From Herminiimonas sp. (GTDB lineage: Bacteria; Pseudomonadota; Gammaproteobacteria; Burkholderiales; Burkholderiaceae_D): a stretch of DNA of 59,900 bases. The notes under the pieces were generated by a model, which was not told the DNA's origin, searched no databases, and worked only from the letters and a program-made list of their open reading frames with translations. The DNA lies in NCBI GenBank assembly GCA_028292665.1, contig JAQGLW010000163.1:1-59900 (forward strand), given 5' to 3'. Position numbers and translations under genes: made by a program. Every line of letters begins with the position of its first letter. The stretch's first letter is position 1. Below, piece by piece: positions 45,041 through 53,607 of this stretch.

Positions 45041-45937
45041 TTATTTTTTCTTTCGTAATAATTCCAGAAAAGCCCGCAATACCGGGGACATATTATCGCG
45101 CCTCCAGGCCAGGCCGGTTTCGACAATCGGCGTCTTGTCGAGCAAAGACTTGTATTCGACGCCGGGCCGTTTTAAATTGGACACCGATTGTGGCACAAGC
45201 GCGATCCCCATGCCGGCGGAAACCAGGCCGACGATGGTTTGCATCTGGATCGCTTCCTGTCCGACATGCGGCGTCAGGCCGGCATCGCGAAAACATGCAA
45301 GGATTGCATCATGAAATCGGGGAGCGATACGGCGCGGAAAGATAATGAGGGGAAGGTCGCCCACCGCTTTCAACCGTACGGGACCTTTATCTCTCAATAT
45401 CCTGATTCCCCTGGGGGCCGCCAGTATCAGCGGTTCCGACAGCACCGGCACATAATCGAGTTCCGCTTTCAGCTTGTCGGGCAGCGGCGCAATCAACAAG
45501 CCTACATCAATTCTTCCTTGCGCCAAATCATCCAATTGCACATCGGTGGTCGCTTCGCGCAGATCGATCTGCACTTGTGGATAGTGCTCGCGAAATTCGC
45601 GCAGAAACGGTGGAAGCACACTATAGTCCGCGGTCGACACGAACGCCAGAGACAGCCGGCCGGATTCGCCGGATGCCGCGCGCCGCGCCAGATCGGGAAG
45701 TGACTCTGCCTGCAGCAACAGGCGCTGCGCTTCCGGCAACAGCGCGATACCTGCCGGCGTCAATGAAACGCTCCGCCTGGTGCGGAAAAATAATTGAATG
45801 CCGAGCGCGGCTTCCAGCGACTGGATCGTCTGCGATAACGGAGGTTGCGTCATGTGGAGGCGCGCGGCTGCGCGACCGAAGTGCATTTCTTCAGCGACGG
45901 CGACGAAATAACGCAATTGCCGCAGTTCAATGGACAT
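45041..45937 (-). CDS. LysR family transcriptional regulator
   Basis: A 298-residue regulator: N-terminal winged helix (LRQLRYFVAVAEEMHFGRAA, ARLHMTQPPLSQTIQSLEAA) and a periplasmic-binding-type effector domain (about 90-290). It is divergent from ilvD with 109 bases between them and so is a natural candidate to control ilvD; it is also directly upstream of lgt. The effector is unknown. The general type resembles BenM/CatR-like activators by its VAVAEEMHFGRAA opening. Confidence 0.92.
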   Translation of the reverse strand: MSIELRQLRYFVAVAEEMHFGRAAARLHMTQPPLSQTIQSLEAALGIQLFFRTRRSVSLTPAGIALLPEAQRLLLQAESLPDLARRAASGESGRLSLAFVSTADYSVLPPFLREFREHYPQVQIDLREATTDVQLDDLAQGRIDVGLLIAPLPDKLKAELDYVPVLSEPLILAAPRGIRILRDKGPVRLKAVGDLPLIIFPRRIAPRFHDAILACFRDAGLTPHVGQEAIQMQTIVGLVSAGMGIALVPQSVSNLKRPGVEYKSLLDKTPIVETGLAWRRDNMSPVLRAFLELLRKKK

Positions 45938-45959
45938 CTGGTTTGGTTATATGCATTGA

Positions 45960-45991
45960 ATATCAATCATGACTGAATGATATATTTGACA
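45960..45991. promoter_or_regulatory. Candidate LysR operator and ilvD promoter
   Basis: Arms ATATCA (45960-45965) and TGATAT (45978-45983) are an inverted repeat with LysR-like T-N-A character. A consensus TTGACA (45986-45991) follows for ilvD; its -10 at 17 bases (CACTCT) is poor, as at many activated promoters. Confidence 0.4.
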
Positions 45992-46046
45992 GCCGGCTTT
46001 GCGCAAGGCACTCTACGCCCATATTTTTTGAATATTTGGAGACATC

Positions 46047-47720
46047 ATGGCATTCAATCGCCGCTCGAAAAACATCACCCAGGGCGTCGCCCGCAGCCCG
46101 AACCGCTCAATGTACTACGCGATGGGTTACGAAAAGGACGATTTCGACAAGCCGATGGTCGGCATCGCCAATGGCCATTCCACTATCACGCCGTGCAATT
46201 CAGGTCTGCAAAAACTGGCCGATATCGCCGTCAAGGCAGTCAGAGAAGCCGGCGCCAATCCGCAGGTGTTCGGCACGCCGACGATTTCCGACGGCATGTC
46301 GATGGGTACCGAAGGCATGAAGTATTCCCTGATTTCGCGCGAGGTCATTGCCGACTGCATTGAAACTGTAGTCAACGGTCAATGGCTGGATGGATGCGTC
46401 GTAATCGGCGGCTGCGACAAGAATATGCCGGGCGGCATGATCGCAATGGCGCGCACCAATGTACCGAGCATCTATGTGTATGGCGGAACCATCAGGCCCG
46501 GCAACTGGAAGGGCAAGGATCTGACCATCGTGTCTGCATTTGAAGCGGTGGGCGAATTCACCGCAGGCCGCATGTCGCAAGAGGATTTCGAAGGCATTGA
46601 AAAAAATGCGTGTCCTTCATCCGGCTCGTGCGGCGGCATGTATACCGCCAATACCATGTCTTCATCATTCGAGGCGCTTGGCATGTCGCTGTTGTACTCG
46701 TCGACGATGGCGAATCCGGATGATGAAAAGACCGGTTCCGCTGCGGAGTCGGCGCGCGTACTGGTGGAGGCGATCAAGCGCGACCTGAAGCCGCGCGACA
46801 TCATCACCCGCAAGTCGATCGAAAATGCGGTATCGCTCATCATGGCTACCGGCGGTTCGACCAATGCCGTGCTGCATTATCTGGCGATCGCGCACGCTGC
46901 CGAGGTGGAATGGTCAATTGACGATTTCGAGCGCGTACGCCAGAAGGTCCCGGTCATTTGCGACCTGAAGCCATCGGGCAAATATGTGGCGACCGACTTG
47001 CACAAGGCCGGCGGTATTCCGCAAGTGATGAAACTCTTGCTCAACGCCGGTTTGCTGCATGGCGATTGCGTCACAATCACCGGCCGAACCATGGCGGAAG
47101 AACTGGCGGACATTCCTGATGTGCCGCGCGCCGATCAGGAGGTGATCCGTTCGATCGATCAGGCGCTGTACAAACAAGGCCATCTTGCAATTTTGAAAGG
47201 AAATTTGTCGCCGGAAGGGTGCGTCGCCAAGATCACCGGCTTGAAGAATCCGGTCATTACGGGACCGGCCCGCGTGTTCGAAGACGAATATACCGCGATG
47301 GATGCGATTCTCGCCGATCAGATCAAACCCGGTGACGTATTGGTAATGCGCTATCTCGGCCCGAAAGGCGCTCCCGGCATGCCGGAAATGCTGGCTCCGA
47401 CTTCCGCGCTTGTCGGCAAGGGTTTGGGCGAATCGGTCGGACTGATCACCGATGGACGTTTTTCAGGCGGGACTTGGGGCATGGTGGTCGGACACGTGGC
47501 GCCGGAAGCATACGCCGGCGGTACGATCGCACTGGTGCAGGAAGGCGATTCGATTACGATCGACGCTCACCGGCAACTGATTCAGCTGAATGTGCCGGAT
47601 GAGGAAATCGCCCGTCGCCGCGCAAACTGGAAAGTGCCGGCGCCGCGTTATACAAGAGGCGTATTGGCAAAATTCGCCGCGTTGACATCCTCTGCCAGCA
47701 AGGGTGCAGTCACCGGTTGA
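46047..47720 (+). CDS. ilvD: Dihydroxy-acid dehydratase
   Basis: The 557-residue enzyme dehydrates 2,3-dihydroxy acids to 2-keto acids in valine, isoleucine and pantothenate synthesis. Iron-sulphur ligands are in [14 protein letters not shown] and [30 protein letters not shown] and the C-terminal [19 protein letters not shown] also match IlvD. GGAG lies six bases before the ATG. It is the short (2Fe-2S type) length. Confidence 0.97.
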   Translation: MAFNRRSKNITQGVARSPNRSMYYAMGYEKDDFDKPMVGIANGHSTITPCNSGLQKLADIAVKAVREAGANPQVFGTPTISDGMSMGTEGMKYSLISREVIADCIETVVNGQWLDGCVVIGGCDKNMPGGMIAMARTNVPSIYVYGGTIRPGNWKGKDLTIVSAFEAVGEFTAGRMSQEDFEGIEKNACPSSGSCGGMYTANTMSSSFEALGMSLLYSSTMANPDDEKTGSAAESARVLVEAIKRDLKPRDIITRKSIENAVSLIMATGGSTNAVLHYLAIAHAAEVEWSIDDFERVRQKVPVICDLKPSGKYVATDLHKAGGIPQVMKLLLNAGLLHGDCVTITGRTMAEELADIPDVPRADQEVIRSIDQALYKQGHLAILKGNLSPEGCVAKITGLKNPVITGPARVFEDEYTAMDAILADQIKPGDVLVMRYLGPKGAPGMPEMLAPTSALVGKGLGESVGLITDGRFSGGTWGMVVGHVAPEAYAGGTIALVQEGDSITIDAHRQLIQLNVPDEEIARRRANWKVPAPRYTRGVLAKFAALTSSASKGAVTG

Positions 47721-47734
47721 TATGCTGCGCATTC

Positions 47735-47769
47735 AATAAAAAAGCCGGAATTGTTCCGGCTTTTTTATT
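47735..47769. terminator. Bidirectional terminator between ilvD and the Trp-rich gene
   Basis: Perfect 16-bp stem with loop TTG; the stem core is GCCGGAA / TTCCGGC with A-run and T-run, usable from both strands. Confidence 0.92.
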
Positions 47770-47814
47770 GTCGGCAAGTTCAGTGCGGCATCGAGCCGTT
47801 GCCGGACAAATTCT

Positions 47815-48030
47815 TTATTTGAAGTTTTTTTTCACGCGATCTTTACGCGCTTTTTCCGATTCATCGTGGGCTTTGCGTTTATCCAGCCCGAGCGCTTTTT
47901 CGATAAATTCGAACCACAGAAAAGCAATGGCCATAACCCCTACTATCCACCACCAGGACAAATTGGCAAAAGGCCCGATTTCGAAATAGCGCAGAATTGA
48001 TAACAAAGCAATAATGATGATTAATGGCAT
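47815..48030 (-). CDS. Small Trp-rich membrane protein, 71 aa
   Basis: The product has two hydrophobic segments (LIIIIALLSILRYF and WWWIVGVMAIAFLWFEF) with a WWW cluster, then a charged helix (KRKAHDESEKARKDRVKKNF). This is the TIGR04438-type small Trp-rich protein of betaproteobacteria. AAAGGAG-like sequence stands before the ATG on the minus strand. Function unknown. Confidence 0.88.
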   Translation of the reverse strand: MPLIIIIALLSILRYFEIGPFANLSWWWIVGVMAIAFLWFEFIEKALGLDKRKAHDESEKARKDRVKKNFK

Positions 48031-48183
48031 GAAAGCTCCTTTCCTACAGGATATTGTTAAAGAGTGTAACGGTCAACAATGGAGTCAACCCAGAAGGGTG
48101 ACTTGACGTTTGTAAAAGCAAGGCTGCCGCTTGTATTGACAAAACACGGTAGAATTGCACGAATAATTACTTCGGAGAAAACA

Positions 48184-48492
48184 ATGAAATGTTTTTCAGC
48201 AGCTTGTTTGGTTGCCGGTGTTCTAGCTTCAAATGTTGCAATGGCAGATGCCGATTTGGCAAAAGCGAAAAATTGCATGGCATGTCACGCCATCGGGGCC
48301 AAGGTCGTCGGTCCTGCCTTTAAGGATGTGGCGGCAAAATATACCGGACAAAAAGATGCAGAAGATAAATTGACTCAAAAAGTATTGAGAGGCGGGAGCG
48401 GAGTGTGGGGTGCTGTGCCTATGCCTGCCAATGCGCAAGTCTCCGACGCGGAAGCCCGCACGCTGGTGAAATGGATTTTGTCGTTGAAATGA
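48184..48492 (+). CDS. Class I cytochrome c (c551/c552 type)
   Basis: The 102-residue precursor has a signal peptide (1-22, ending NVAMA), the haem-binding site CMACH at 31-35 and a Met ligand in VPMPAN. It is a small periplasmic electron carrier. I start at the ATG at 48184, after GGAG; the longer frame has no signal. Confidence 0.95.
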   Translation: MKCFSAACLVAGVLASNVAMADADLAKAKNCMACHAIGAKVVGPAFKDVAAKYTGQKDAEDKLTQKVLRGGSGVWGAVPMPANAQVSDAEARTLVKWILSLK

Positions 48493-48506
48493 CAGCATTT
48501 CAATGT

Positions 48507-48542
48507 AATAAAAAAAGCGCTCGTCAGAGCGCTTTTTTTATT
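48507..48542 (+). terminator. Terminator after cytochrome c
   Basis: 16-bp perfect stem (core GCGCTC / GAGCGC, loop GTCA) with seven T. Confidence 0.92.
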
Positions 48543-48579
48543 GGCTTTTCAGCCATTTCAATTTATGGCGGACCATAAA

Positions 48580-48610
48580 AACCCCTTCGGTCTTTCGGAC
48601 CGAAGGGGTT
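48580..48610 (-). terminator. Terminator of the branched-chain binding-protein gene
   Basis: 13-bp arms (core CCCCTTCGGTC) with five-base loop; on the minus strand it is followed by TTTTT. It stands 24 bases after the stop of that gene. Confidence 0.85.
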
Positions 48611-48634
48611 AGGTCAATAGTCAATACGTCGGAC

Positions 48635-49780
48635 TTACTTCACTACTGCGATCTTCTCTTTCTTGCCGCCTCTGTAGGTATGCAAGGTCAACGAACCGTC
48701 CTTGATATCGCCTTTGGAATCAAATGCGATCGTGCCGGTCACGCCTTCATATTTGATTTTAGCCAGTTCAGGCAGATACTTTTCAGGTTCGGCCGAATTG
48801 GCTTTTTGCATTGCCGCGGCCATCGTCATCACTGCATCATAGACGTACGGAGCGTAAATCTGGACGTCGAGATTGAAGCGCTTCTTGTAACGTGCAACGA
48901 ATTGCTCCATGTCCTTTTCTTTGGCGCCTGTGACACCACCTGCCTCGGCACAGATAACCTGGTTGTCGCTCATACCATCGCCGGCGAGCTTGGCAAGTTC
49001 CGCTGTACAAATGCCGTCACCACCCATGAACTTGGCATTGATGCCCAATTGTTTCATTTGACGCAGCATCGGGCCGGCAACGTTGTCCATGCCGCCGAAG
49101 AATACGACATCGGGCTTCTTGCCTTTAATGGATGTCAAAATGGCATTGAAGTCGGTTGCCTTGTCATTGGTGTATTGCTGAACGATCTGCACGGAAGGCG
49201 ATTTGGCCTTGGCGCCTTTGATAAACTCGTCAGCAACGCCTTGGCCGTATGCACTACGGTCATCGATCACCGCGATACTTTTGCCTTTCAGGGTGTCAAC
49301 GGCATATTTTCCGAGGGTGCCGCCGAGCTGGCCATCGTTGGCAACAACGCGGAAGGCGGTCTTGAAGCCTTGCTGCGTATATTTCGGATTGGTGGCCGAT
49401 GGGGAAATCTGCGGAATACCGGCATCGTTATAGATCTTGGAAGCAGGAATAGTCGTGCCGGAGTTCAGATGGCCGATGACGCCTTTTACTTTTGCGTCTA
49501 CCAGCTTCTGGGCTGCAGCCGTGCCTTGCTTCGGATCTGCCGCATCGTCTTCAGCCAGCAACTCGAATTTAACCTTTTTGCCGCCGATCGTGATGCCTTT
49601 GGCATTCAGATCTTCCACTGCCAGGATGGCGCCATTGGCATTGTCGCGCCCGTAGTGCGCCTGGCCTCCGGACATAGGAGCCACGTGGCCTATCTTGATG
49701 ACTTCCTGTGCGAACGCGGAACCTGCCAATGCCAATGCAATTGCCCCAGCCAGTGGAATTATTTTAGTCTTGAACTGCAT
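48635..49780 (-). CDS. Branched-chain amino acid ABC transporter binding protein
   Basis: The 381-residue precursor (ATG at 49780, RBS AGGAG) has a signal peptide ending GSAFA and the Leu/Ile/Val-binding fold: IKIGHVAPMSGGQAHYGRDN, GVIGHLNSGTTIPASKIYND and IAVIDDRSAYGQGVADEF. It is of the LivJ/LivK type. The permease and ATPase genes are not adjacent. It is divergent from an Lrp/AsnC regulator, which probably senses amino acids and may control it. Confidence 0.93.
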   Translation of the reverse strand: MQFKTKIIPLAGAIALALAGSAFAQEVIKIGHVAPMSGGQAHYGRDNANGAILAVEDLNAKGITIGGKKVKFELLAEDDAADPKQGTAAAQKLVDAKVKGVIGHLNSGTTIPASKIYNDAGIPQISPSATNPKYTQQGFKTAFRVVANDGQLGGTLGKYAVDTLKGKSIAVIDDRSAYGQGVADEFIKGAKAKSPSVQIVQQYTNDKATDFNAILTSIKGKKPDVVFFGGMDNVAGPMLRQMKQLGINAKFMGGDGICTAELAKLAGDGMSDNQVICAEAGGVTGAKEKDMEQFVARYKKRFNLDVQIYAPYVYDAVMTMAAAMQKANSAEPEKYLPELAKIKYEGVTGTIAFDSKGDIKDGSLTLHTYRGGKKEKIAVVK

Positions 49781-49811
49781 ATTTATTCTCCTAAGGATTG
49801 AAAAAAGACAA

Positions 49812-49845
49812 GGTTGCTGCAACACTCACTATTCAGGTTCCTGAA
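49812..49845. promoter_or_regulatory. Two inverted repeats in the binding-protein/Lrp divergent region
   Basis: GTTGCTGCAAC (near 49813) and TTCAGGTTCCTGAA (49832-49845, 6-bp arms). Both fit dimer binding sites between the divergent starts at 49780 and 49922. Confidence 0.4.
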
Positions 49846-49921
49846 CATGGAGACGGTACAACAGAAAAAACGGTTCGCAAAGAGCTTTTCTGCATTTTTT
49901 TGAAAATTACACAACTTTTAT

Positions 49922-50431
49922 ATGCCGAAATTTCATTCCCTTGATAAAGTCGATCGCAAGATTTTGAATCTTCTGCAAAAAGACAATCAGATTCCAACTC
50001 GCACGTTAGCCGACAAAGTGCATATTTCCCAACCGACCTGCCTGCGCCGTATCCGTGATTTGCGTGAGGCAGGCATCATCAGTGCCGATGTGGCAATGGT
50101 AGATCCGTTCGCGCTCGGATACGGGATGCTTGCTTTTCTGGAGGTCTCCTTAAACAATCAATCGGACGAATACATGCAGGAATTCGAAGCGCGTATGGGG
50201 AAGGAAGCGGAAGTGATGCAATGCTACTTCGTCTCCGGCGACTACGATTATTTCCTGGTAGTCCATGTAATCGATATGGATGCCTATTACCAATTTGTGC
50301 GACGTGTCATTTCCGGATCAGGCAATGTGCGTCATTTTCAATCGCGCTTTCCGATGAAACGCGCCAAGTTCGCCACTCGTATTGCTTTCGATGAAAAAAC
50401 GCCAATGGTACAAGTGCGTACCGGGAAATGA
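49922..50431 (+). CDS. Lrp/AsnC family transcriptional regulator
   Basis: A 169-residue regulator with N-terminal helix-turn-helix (LDKVDRKILNLLQKDNQIPT, VHISQPTCLRRIRDLREAGI) and C-terminal RAM domain (FVSGDYDYFLVVHVIDMDAY). Such proteins respond to amino acids. It faces the branched-chain binding-protein gene on one side and dadA, convergent, on the other, so control of amino-acid uptake or D-alanine use is plausible. Confidence 0.94.
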   Translation: MPKFHSLDKVDRKILNLLQKDNQIPTRTLADKVHISQPTCLRRIRDLREAGIISADVAMVDPFALGYGMLAFLEVSLNNQSDEYMQEFEARMGKEAEVMQCYFVSGDYDYFLVVHVIDMDAYYQFVRRVISGSGNVRHFQSRFPMKRAKFATRIAFDEKTPMVQVRTGK

Positions 50432-50554
50432 ACGTTCCATCATTTATAAATAACAAATAAATAACGCAAAACCGGCATGCCGGATGACAGGAATGAATTT
50501 TTAGCTGACAAAGGCTTGACATAAATCAAACGCACACAAACTTCCGGACAGATA

Positions 50555-50592
50555 AAAAAGACCGGCACCTGAATTCAGGTGCCGGTCTTTTT
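50555..50592. terminator. Perfect 38-base palindromic terminator
   Basis: Two 19-base arms without a spacer (core GACCGGCACCTGAA), flanked by A and T runs; it serves both the Lrp gene and dadA, which converge here. Confidence 0.92.
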
Positions 50593-50609
50593 AAAGAGGA
50601 CTCGGTTAT

Positions 50610-51926
50610 TTATGCTTGTACCGGGAGCGACGTTGCCACTTGGCCGGGCTTGCGGCGGGGCAGGCCGGTAAATGCGAAATCAAGTTCCGGCAGGCGACCC
50701 GAAACGATCTCGGCAATCGCACGGCCTGACCCGCAACCCATGGTCCAGCCAAGCGTGCCGTGTCCGGTATTGAGGAAAAGGTTGCTGAACTTGGTTTTGC
50801 CGATGTACGGCACGTTGGACGGTGTCAATGGCCGCAAGCCGGCCCAGTAGACCGGATTGTCATAATCGCAGGCACCCGGAAACAATTCGCGGGTGCGGCG
50901 GGTAATTGCCTCGCAGCGCGTCGTATTCAATTCACGGGTATAGCCGTTCAACTCACAAGTTCCTGCAACGCGCAGACGATCGCCCAGGCGCGACACCACC
51001 AGCTTGTAACCGTCATCGGTCAAGGAAACTGATGGCGCAGCCTTCGGATCGGTGACTTTGTAGGTCGCGGAATAGCCTTTGCCCGGATAGATCATCAAAT
51101 CGATGCCCAGCGGCTTGACCAGCGGTACCGAGAAACTGCCCATTGCCAATACGAATGCATCGGCATGCAATGTTTGATGGCGGCCTTCCGGATTGATAAT
51201 TTCCACACCCGTAATCCTGGCGGATGCGCCCGTGCCTTCCGTCAATAAACGGGTAACCATCGTATTGAACTGAAAGTCGACACCGGCGTCTTTTGCTTTT
51301 TTTGCGAGACCCGATGTGAATTTATAGACGTCGCCGGATTCGTCGGTTGCGGTGAAATCGCCGCCGACGATCTTGTCGCGGATTTTAGCCAGCGCCGGTT
51401 CGATTTTCACGACTTCATCGGCGCTGATCGAATCACGCGGACAACCGAGATCGCGCATCAGCTTGGCCGCCGGCAAAGATTCCTCGAAGTCTTTTTTATC
51501 GGTGTAAAAATGCAGAATGCCGCGGGTCAGACAATCATAGTCCACCCCGGTTTCTGCGCGCACCGACTGCAGAGTCTGGCGGCTGTATTCGCAGATCGCG
51601 ACAATCTGGCGGATATTGTCTGCGGTGCGCGCCGGAGTGCATTCCCGCAGAAAGTTCAGGCCCCATTTCCACTGCAGCCATTCGGGACGGAAACGATAAA
51701 GCAGCGGAGCGTCTTCCTGTCCAAGCCACTTCAAGACCTTCATCGGCGCAGACGGGTTGGCCCATGGCTCGGCGTGCGATACGGAAATCTGGCAACCGTT
51801 GGCAAAACTGGTTTCCTGCGCGGCGCCGGGCTGACGTTCGATAACAGTAACATCGTGTCCCGCTTTATTCAAAAACCAGGCAGAAGCGGTGCCGATGATG
51901 CCCGAACCCAATACGATGACTTTCAT
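50610..51926 (-). CDS. dadA: D-amino acid dehydrogenase
   Basis: The 438-residue flavoprotein has the FAD-binding VLGSGIIGTASAWFLNKAG at the N-terminus, ANGCQISVSHAEPWANPSAP, and the C-terminal GHGTLGWTMGCGSGRAIAEI. It oxidises D-alanine and other D-amino acids, passing electrons to the respiratory chain. Start at 51926 after GGAGAG; four extra codons upstream are unlikely. No alanine racemase gene is adjacent. Confidence 0.96.
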   Translation of the reverse strand: MKVIVLGSGIIGTASAWFLNKAGHDVTVIERQPGAAQETSFANGCQISVSHAEPWANPSAPMKVLKWLGQEDAPLLYRFRPEWLQWKWGLNFLRECTPARTADNIRQIVAICEYSRQTLQSVRAETGVDYDCLTRGILHFYTDKKDFEESLPAAKLMRDLGCPRDSISADEVVKIEPALAKIRDKIVGGDFTATDESGDVYKFTSGLAKKAKDAGVDFQFNTMVTRLLTEGTGASARITGVEIINPEGRHQTLHADAFVLAMGSFSVPLVKPLGIDLMIYPGKGYSATYKVTDPKAAPSVSLTDDGYKLVVSRLGDRLRVAGTCELNGYTRELNTTRCEAITRRTRELFPGACDYDNPVYWAGLRPLTPSNVPYIGKTKFSNLFLNTGHGTLGWTMGCGSGRAIAEIVSGRLPELDFAFTGLPRRKPGQVATSLPVQA

Positions 51927-51991
51927 GAAGCTCTCCATTATTCAATAACGGAATTGTAAAAAACTAATGATTGTTTGGGTATTCAATGAGA

Positions 51992-52026
51992 GGCGTTTAA
52001 ATTTTATTTAAAAATAAAATTACGCC
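51992..52026. repeat. AT-rich hairpin upstream of dadA
   Basis: Outer arms GGCGT / ACGCC and inner arms AATTTTATTT / AAATAAAATT (52000-52009, 52012-52021), with a three-base bulge. It lies 66 bases before the dadA start and 37 past the DUF2486 stop; operator or transcript-end structure. Confidence 0.45.
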
Positions 52027-52062
52027 AAACGTGTTTGAAAAAGAAAAAAATACAGGAAGAAT

Positions 52063-52467
52063 TTATTTTTTTGTTGTCTGCAACCGCGTGATTTCCTGCG
52101 AAACCGTACGGGCAATCATTTCTTCCATCGTATGATGCAGTCCGTCTTTGATCTCAGCCGCCAGCCTTTCCACGGAAGTCTGCAACACATCGGCCAGGCT
52201 GTCTCTGACGTGCTGCTCGAGGACTGTATCAATCCGTCCCATCAGCTGGCGCAAAATACGTTCCCTGATCTTGCGTTCCATCCGATTCCATTCTTCATCG
52301 TTCCAGCCGGAGAGCGCGTGCGCCTCGAATTCATCGGAGCCGTGCTGCTCGATTCGCCGGGCGGATGGCGGAGAAACCGCAACTTCTGAAGTATGCTGCT
52401 CCGCAGCCGGCGGATCGATAATTTCCGTCAGGACGGGAATGCCGGCGTCGCGCGAGGAAGTATTCAT
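52063..52467 (-). CDS. DUF2486 family protein, 134 aa
   Basis: A soluble protein with IPVLTEIIDPP near the N-terminus, as in DUF2486 members next to holC in Burkholderiales, and a long C-terminal helix (WNRMERKIRERILRQLMGRI, VERLAAEIKDGLHHTMEEMI). Its ATG overlaps the holC stop (ATGA). Function unknown; the helix suggests oligomer or polymerase-subunit binding. Confidence 0.82.
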   Translation of the reverse strand: MNTSSRDAGIPVLTEIIDPPAAEQHTSEVAVSPPSARRIEQHGSDEFEAHALSGWNDEEWNRMERKIRERILRQLMGRIDTVLEQHVRDSLADVLQTSVERLAAEIKDGLHHTMEEMIARTVSQEITRLQTTKK

Positions 52468-52889
52468 GCTTTTTCCGCGACAAAATGCGTTAAAGGATAA
52501 CCACGCTGTTGATAAAAACGATAACGCTCGCGTCCCGCCGATTTGTCCGCTTCTTCCGACGAGACGATTTCAAACATGCGTTCAAAGCGTGCGAAGTGAG
52601 CCGGTGAGCCGGTCGATAAATTAATCAGGATTTGATGATGCGGCAATTCCGCAGTATCGCTGGAGGACAAAATCACCGGCGTTTGCGCCGCAAGCGGATT
52701 CTCGGCCATTACATGCGGCAGGAAATCCAGTTCCGAAAATGTCCAGAGGGCTTCATCCAGCGCTGCCAACTGGCTGCGGTCATCGGTAAACATCACGACC
52801 CGGCAATCCGCAGCGCGTGCCTTGCGCACCAGTCGACACGCATAGGCAATCTTGTCGGGTACGTTGCTGTGAAAGTCGATGCGAGTCAT
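52464..52889 (-). CDS. holC: DNA polymerase III chi subunit
   Basis: The 141-residue product opens TRIDFHSNVPDKIAYACRLV, typical HolC, followed by VVMFTDDRSQLAALDEALWT and TPVILSSSD. Chi links the clamp loader to single-strand-binding protein. I prefer the ATG at 52889; a TTG at 52967 that overlaps the glutaredoxin-like stop would add 26 non-family residues and cannot be excluded. Confidence 0.92.
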   Translation of the reverse strand: MTRIDFHSNVPDKIAYACRLVRKARAADCRVVMFTDDRSQLAALDEALWTFSELDFLPHVMAENPLAAQTPVILSSSDTAELPHHQILINLSTGSPAHFARFERMFEIVSSEEADKSAGRERYRFYQQRGYPLTHFVAEKA

Positions 52890-52963
52890 GTATGGCGTGA
52901 TTTGAGATGCATCGGCTTCATCATGCTCTGCCGCCGGAGAAGTTGCGTCATTCAGGCGCTCGA

Positions 52964-53590
52964 TCAAAAACGGAATCCGGGCGGCGCATTGCCGATTGCA
53001 GGCGGCAGATCATCAGCCGGCCCGGTCGCGGACTGGCTGCCGGGCTGCTTGAGCGCAGTCGCTTTCACGACCGGCGCAGCAGCTTCTGCTGCAGCATTGC
53101 GATAAGTCTTGGGCAGCTTGCTGGTTTCCGGATAGCCGGCAGCAGTCAAGGCGCCGCCCCAGGCGTTTGCTTCGAATCTGTTTTGTTTATTGCGGCCGAC
53201 GATCAATACCGGCAATTGCGTTGCGCCGCTGACCTGGCGCAGTTTTGACACATCTTCATCGGTATTGACGGTTTTTTCGCTGAAGGGAATGCCGCGCGCA
53301 GCAAGCAGCTGACGGCCTTCGTCGCAGGCTCCGCATTTCGCGGTGGTATAAAGCGTGACGGGATTGTTTTTCACTGCTTCCGACAATTCGTACGGAAGAT
53401 CGGCGGTGTTTCCGCCGCCTGCATTGACCGGTTTCGTTTCCACCTGCCTGGCCGAGGCGGGCGGCAGCGTGTCGCTATAGGTTACTTTGCCATCCGGTCC
53501 CACCCATTTGTACAATTGGGCATGCGCGCTTGCAGCACCTAATAAAAACAGCAGCGATAACAGTGAGTGCAGTGAATGTGTTTTCTTCAT
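52964..53590 (-). CDS. Exported DUF4124-glutaredoxin protein
   Basis: A 208-residue protein: signal peptide (1-24, ending SAHA), DUF4124 (about 25-55: LYKWVGPDGKVTYSDTLPP), glutaredoxin domain (about 77-150) with CGAC at 86-89 and TQLPVLIVGRN, then an Ala/Pro-rich tail. Probably a periplasmic thiol-disulphide protein. It follows prlC by 17 bases. Confidence 0.92.
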   Translation of the reverse strand: MKKTHSLHSLLSLLFLLGAASAHAQLYKWVGPDGKVTYSDTLPPASARQVETKPVNAGGGNTADLPYELSEAVKNNPVTLYTTAKCGACDEGRQLLAARGIPFSEKTVNTDEDVSKLRQVSGATQLPVLIVGRNKQNRFEANAWGGALTAAGYPETSKLPKTYRNAAAEAAAPVVKATALKQPGSQSATGPADDLPPAIGNAPPGFRF

Positions 53591-53607
53591 ATCGTTTTCC
53601 CGTATCT

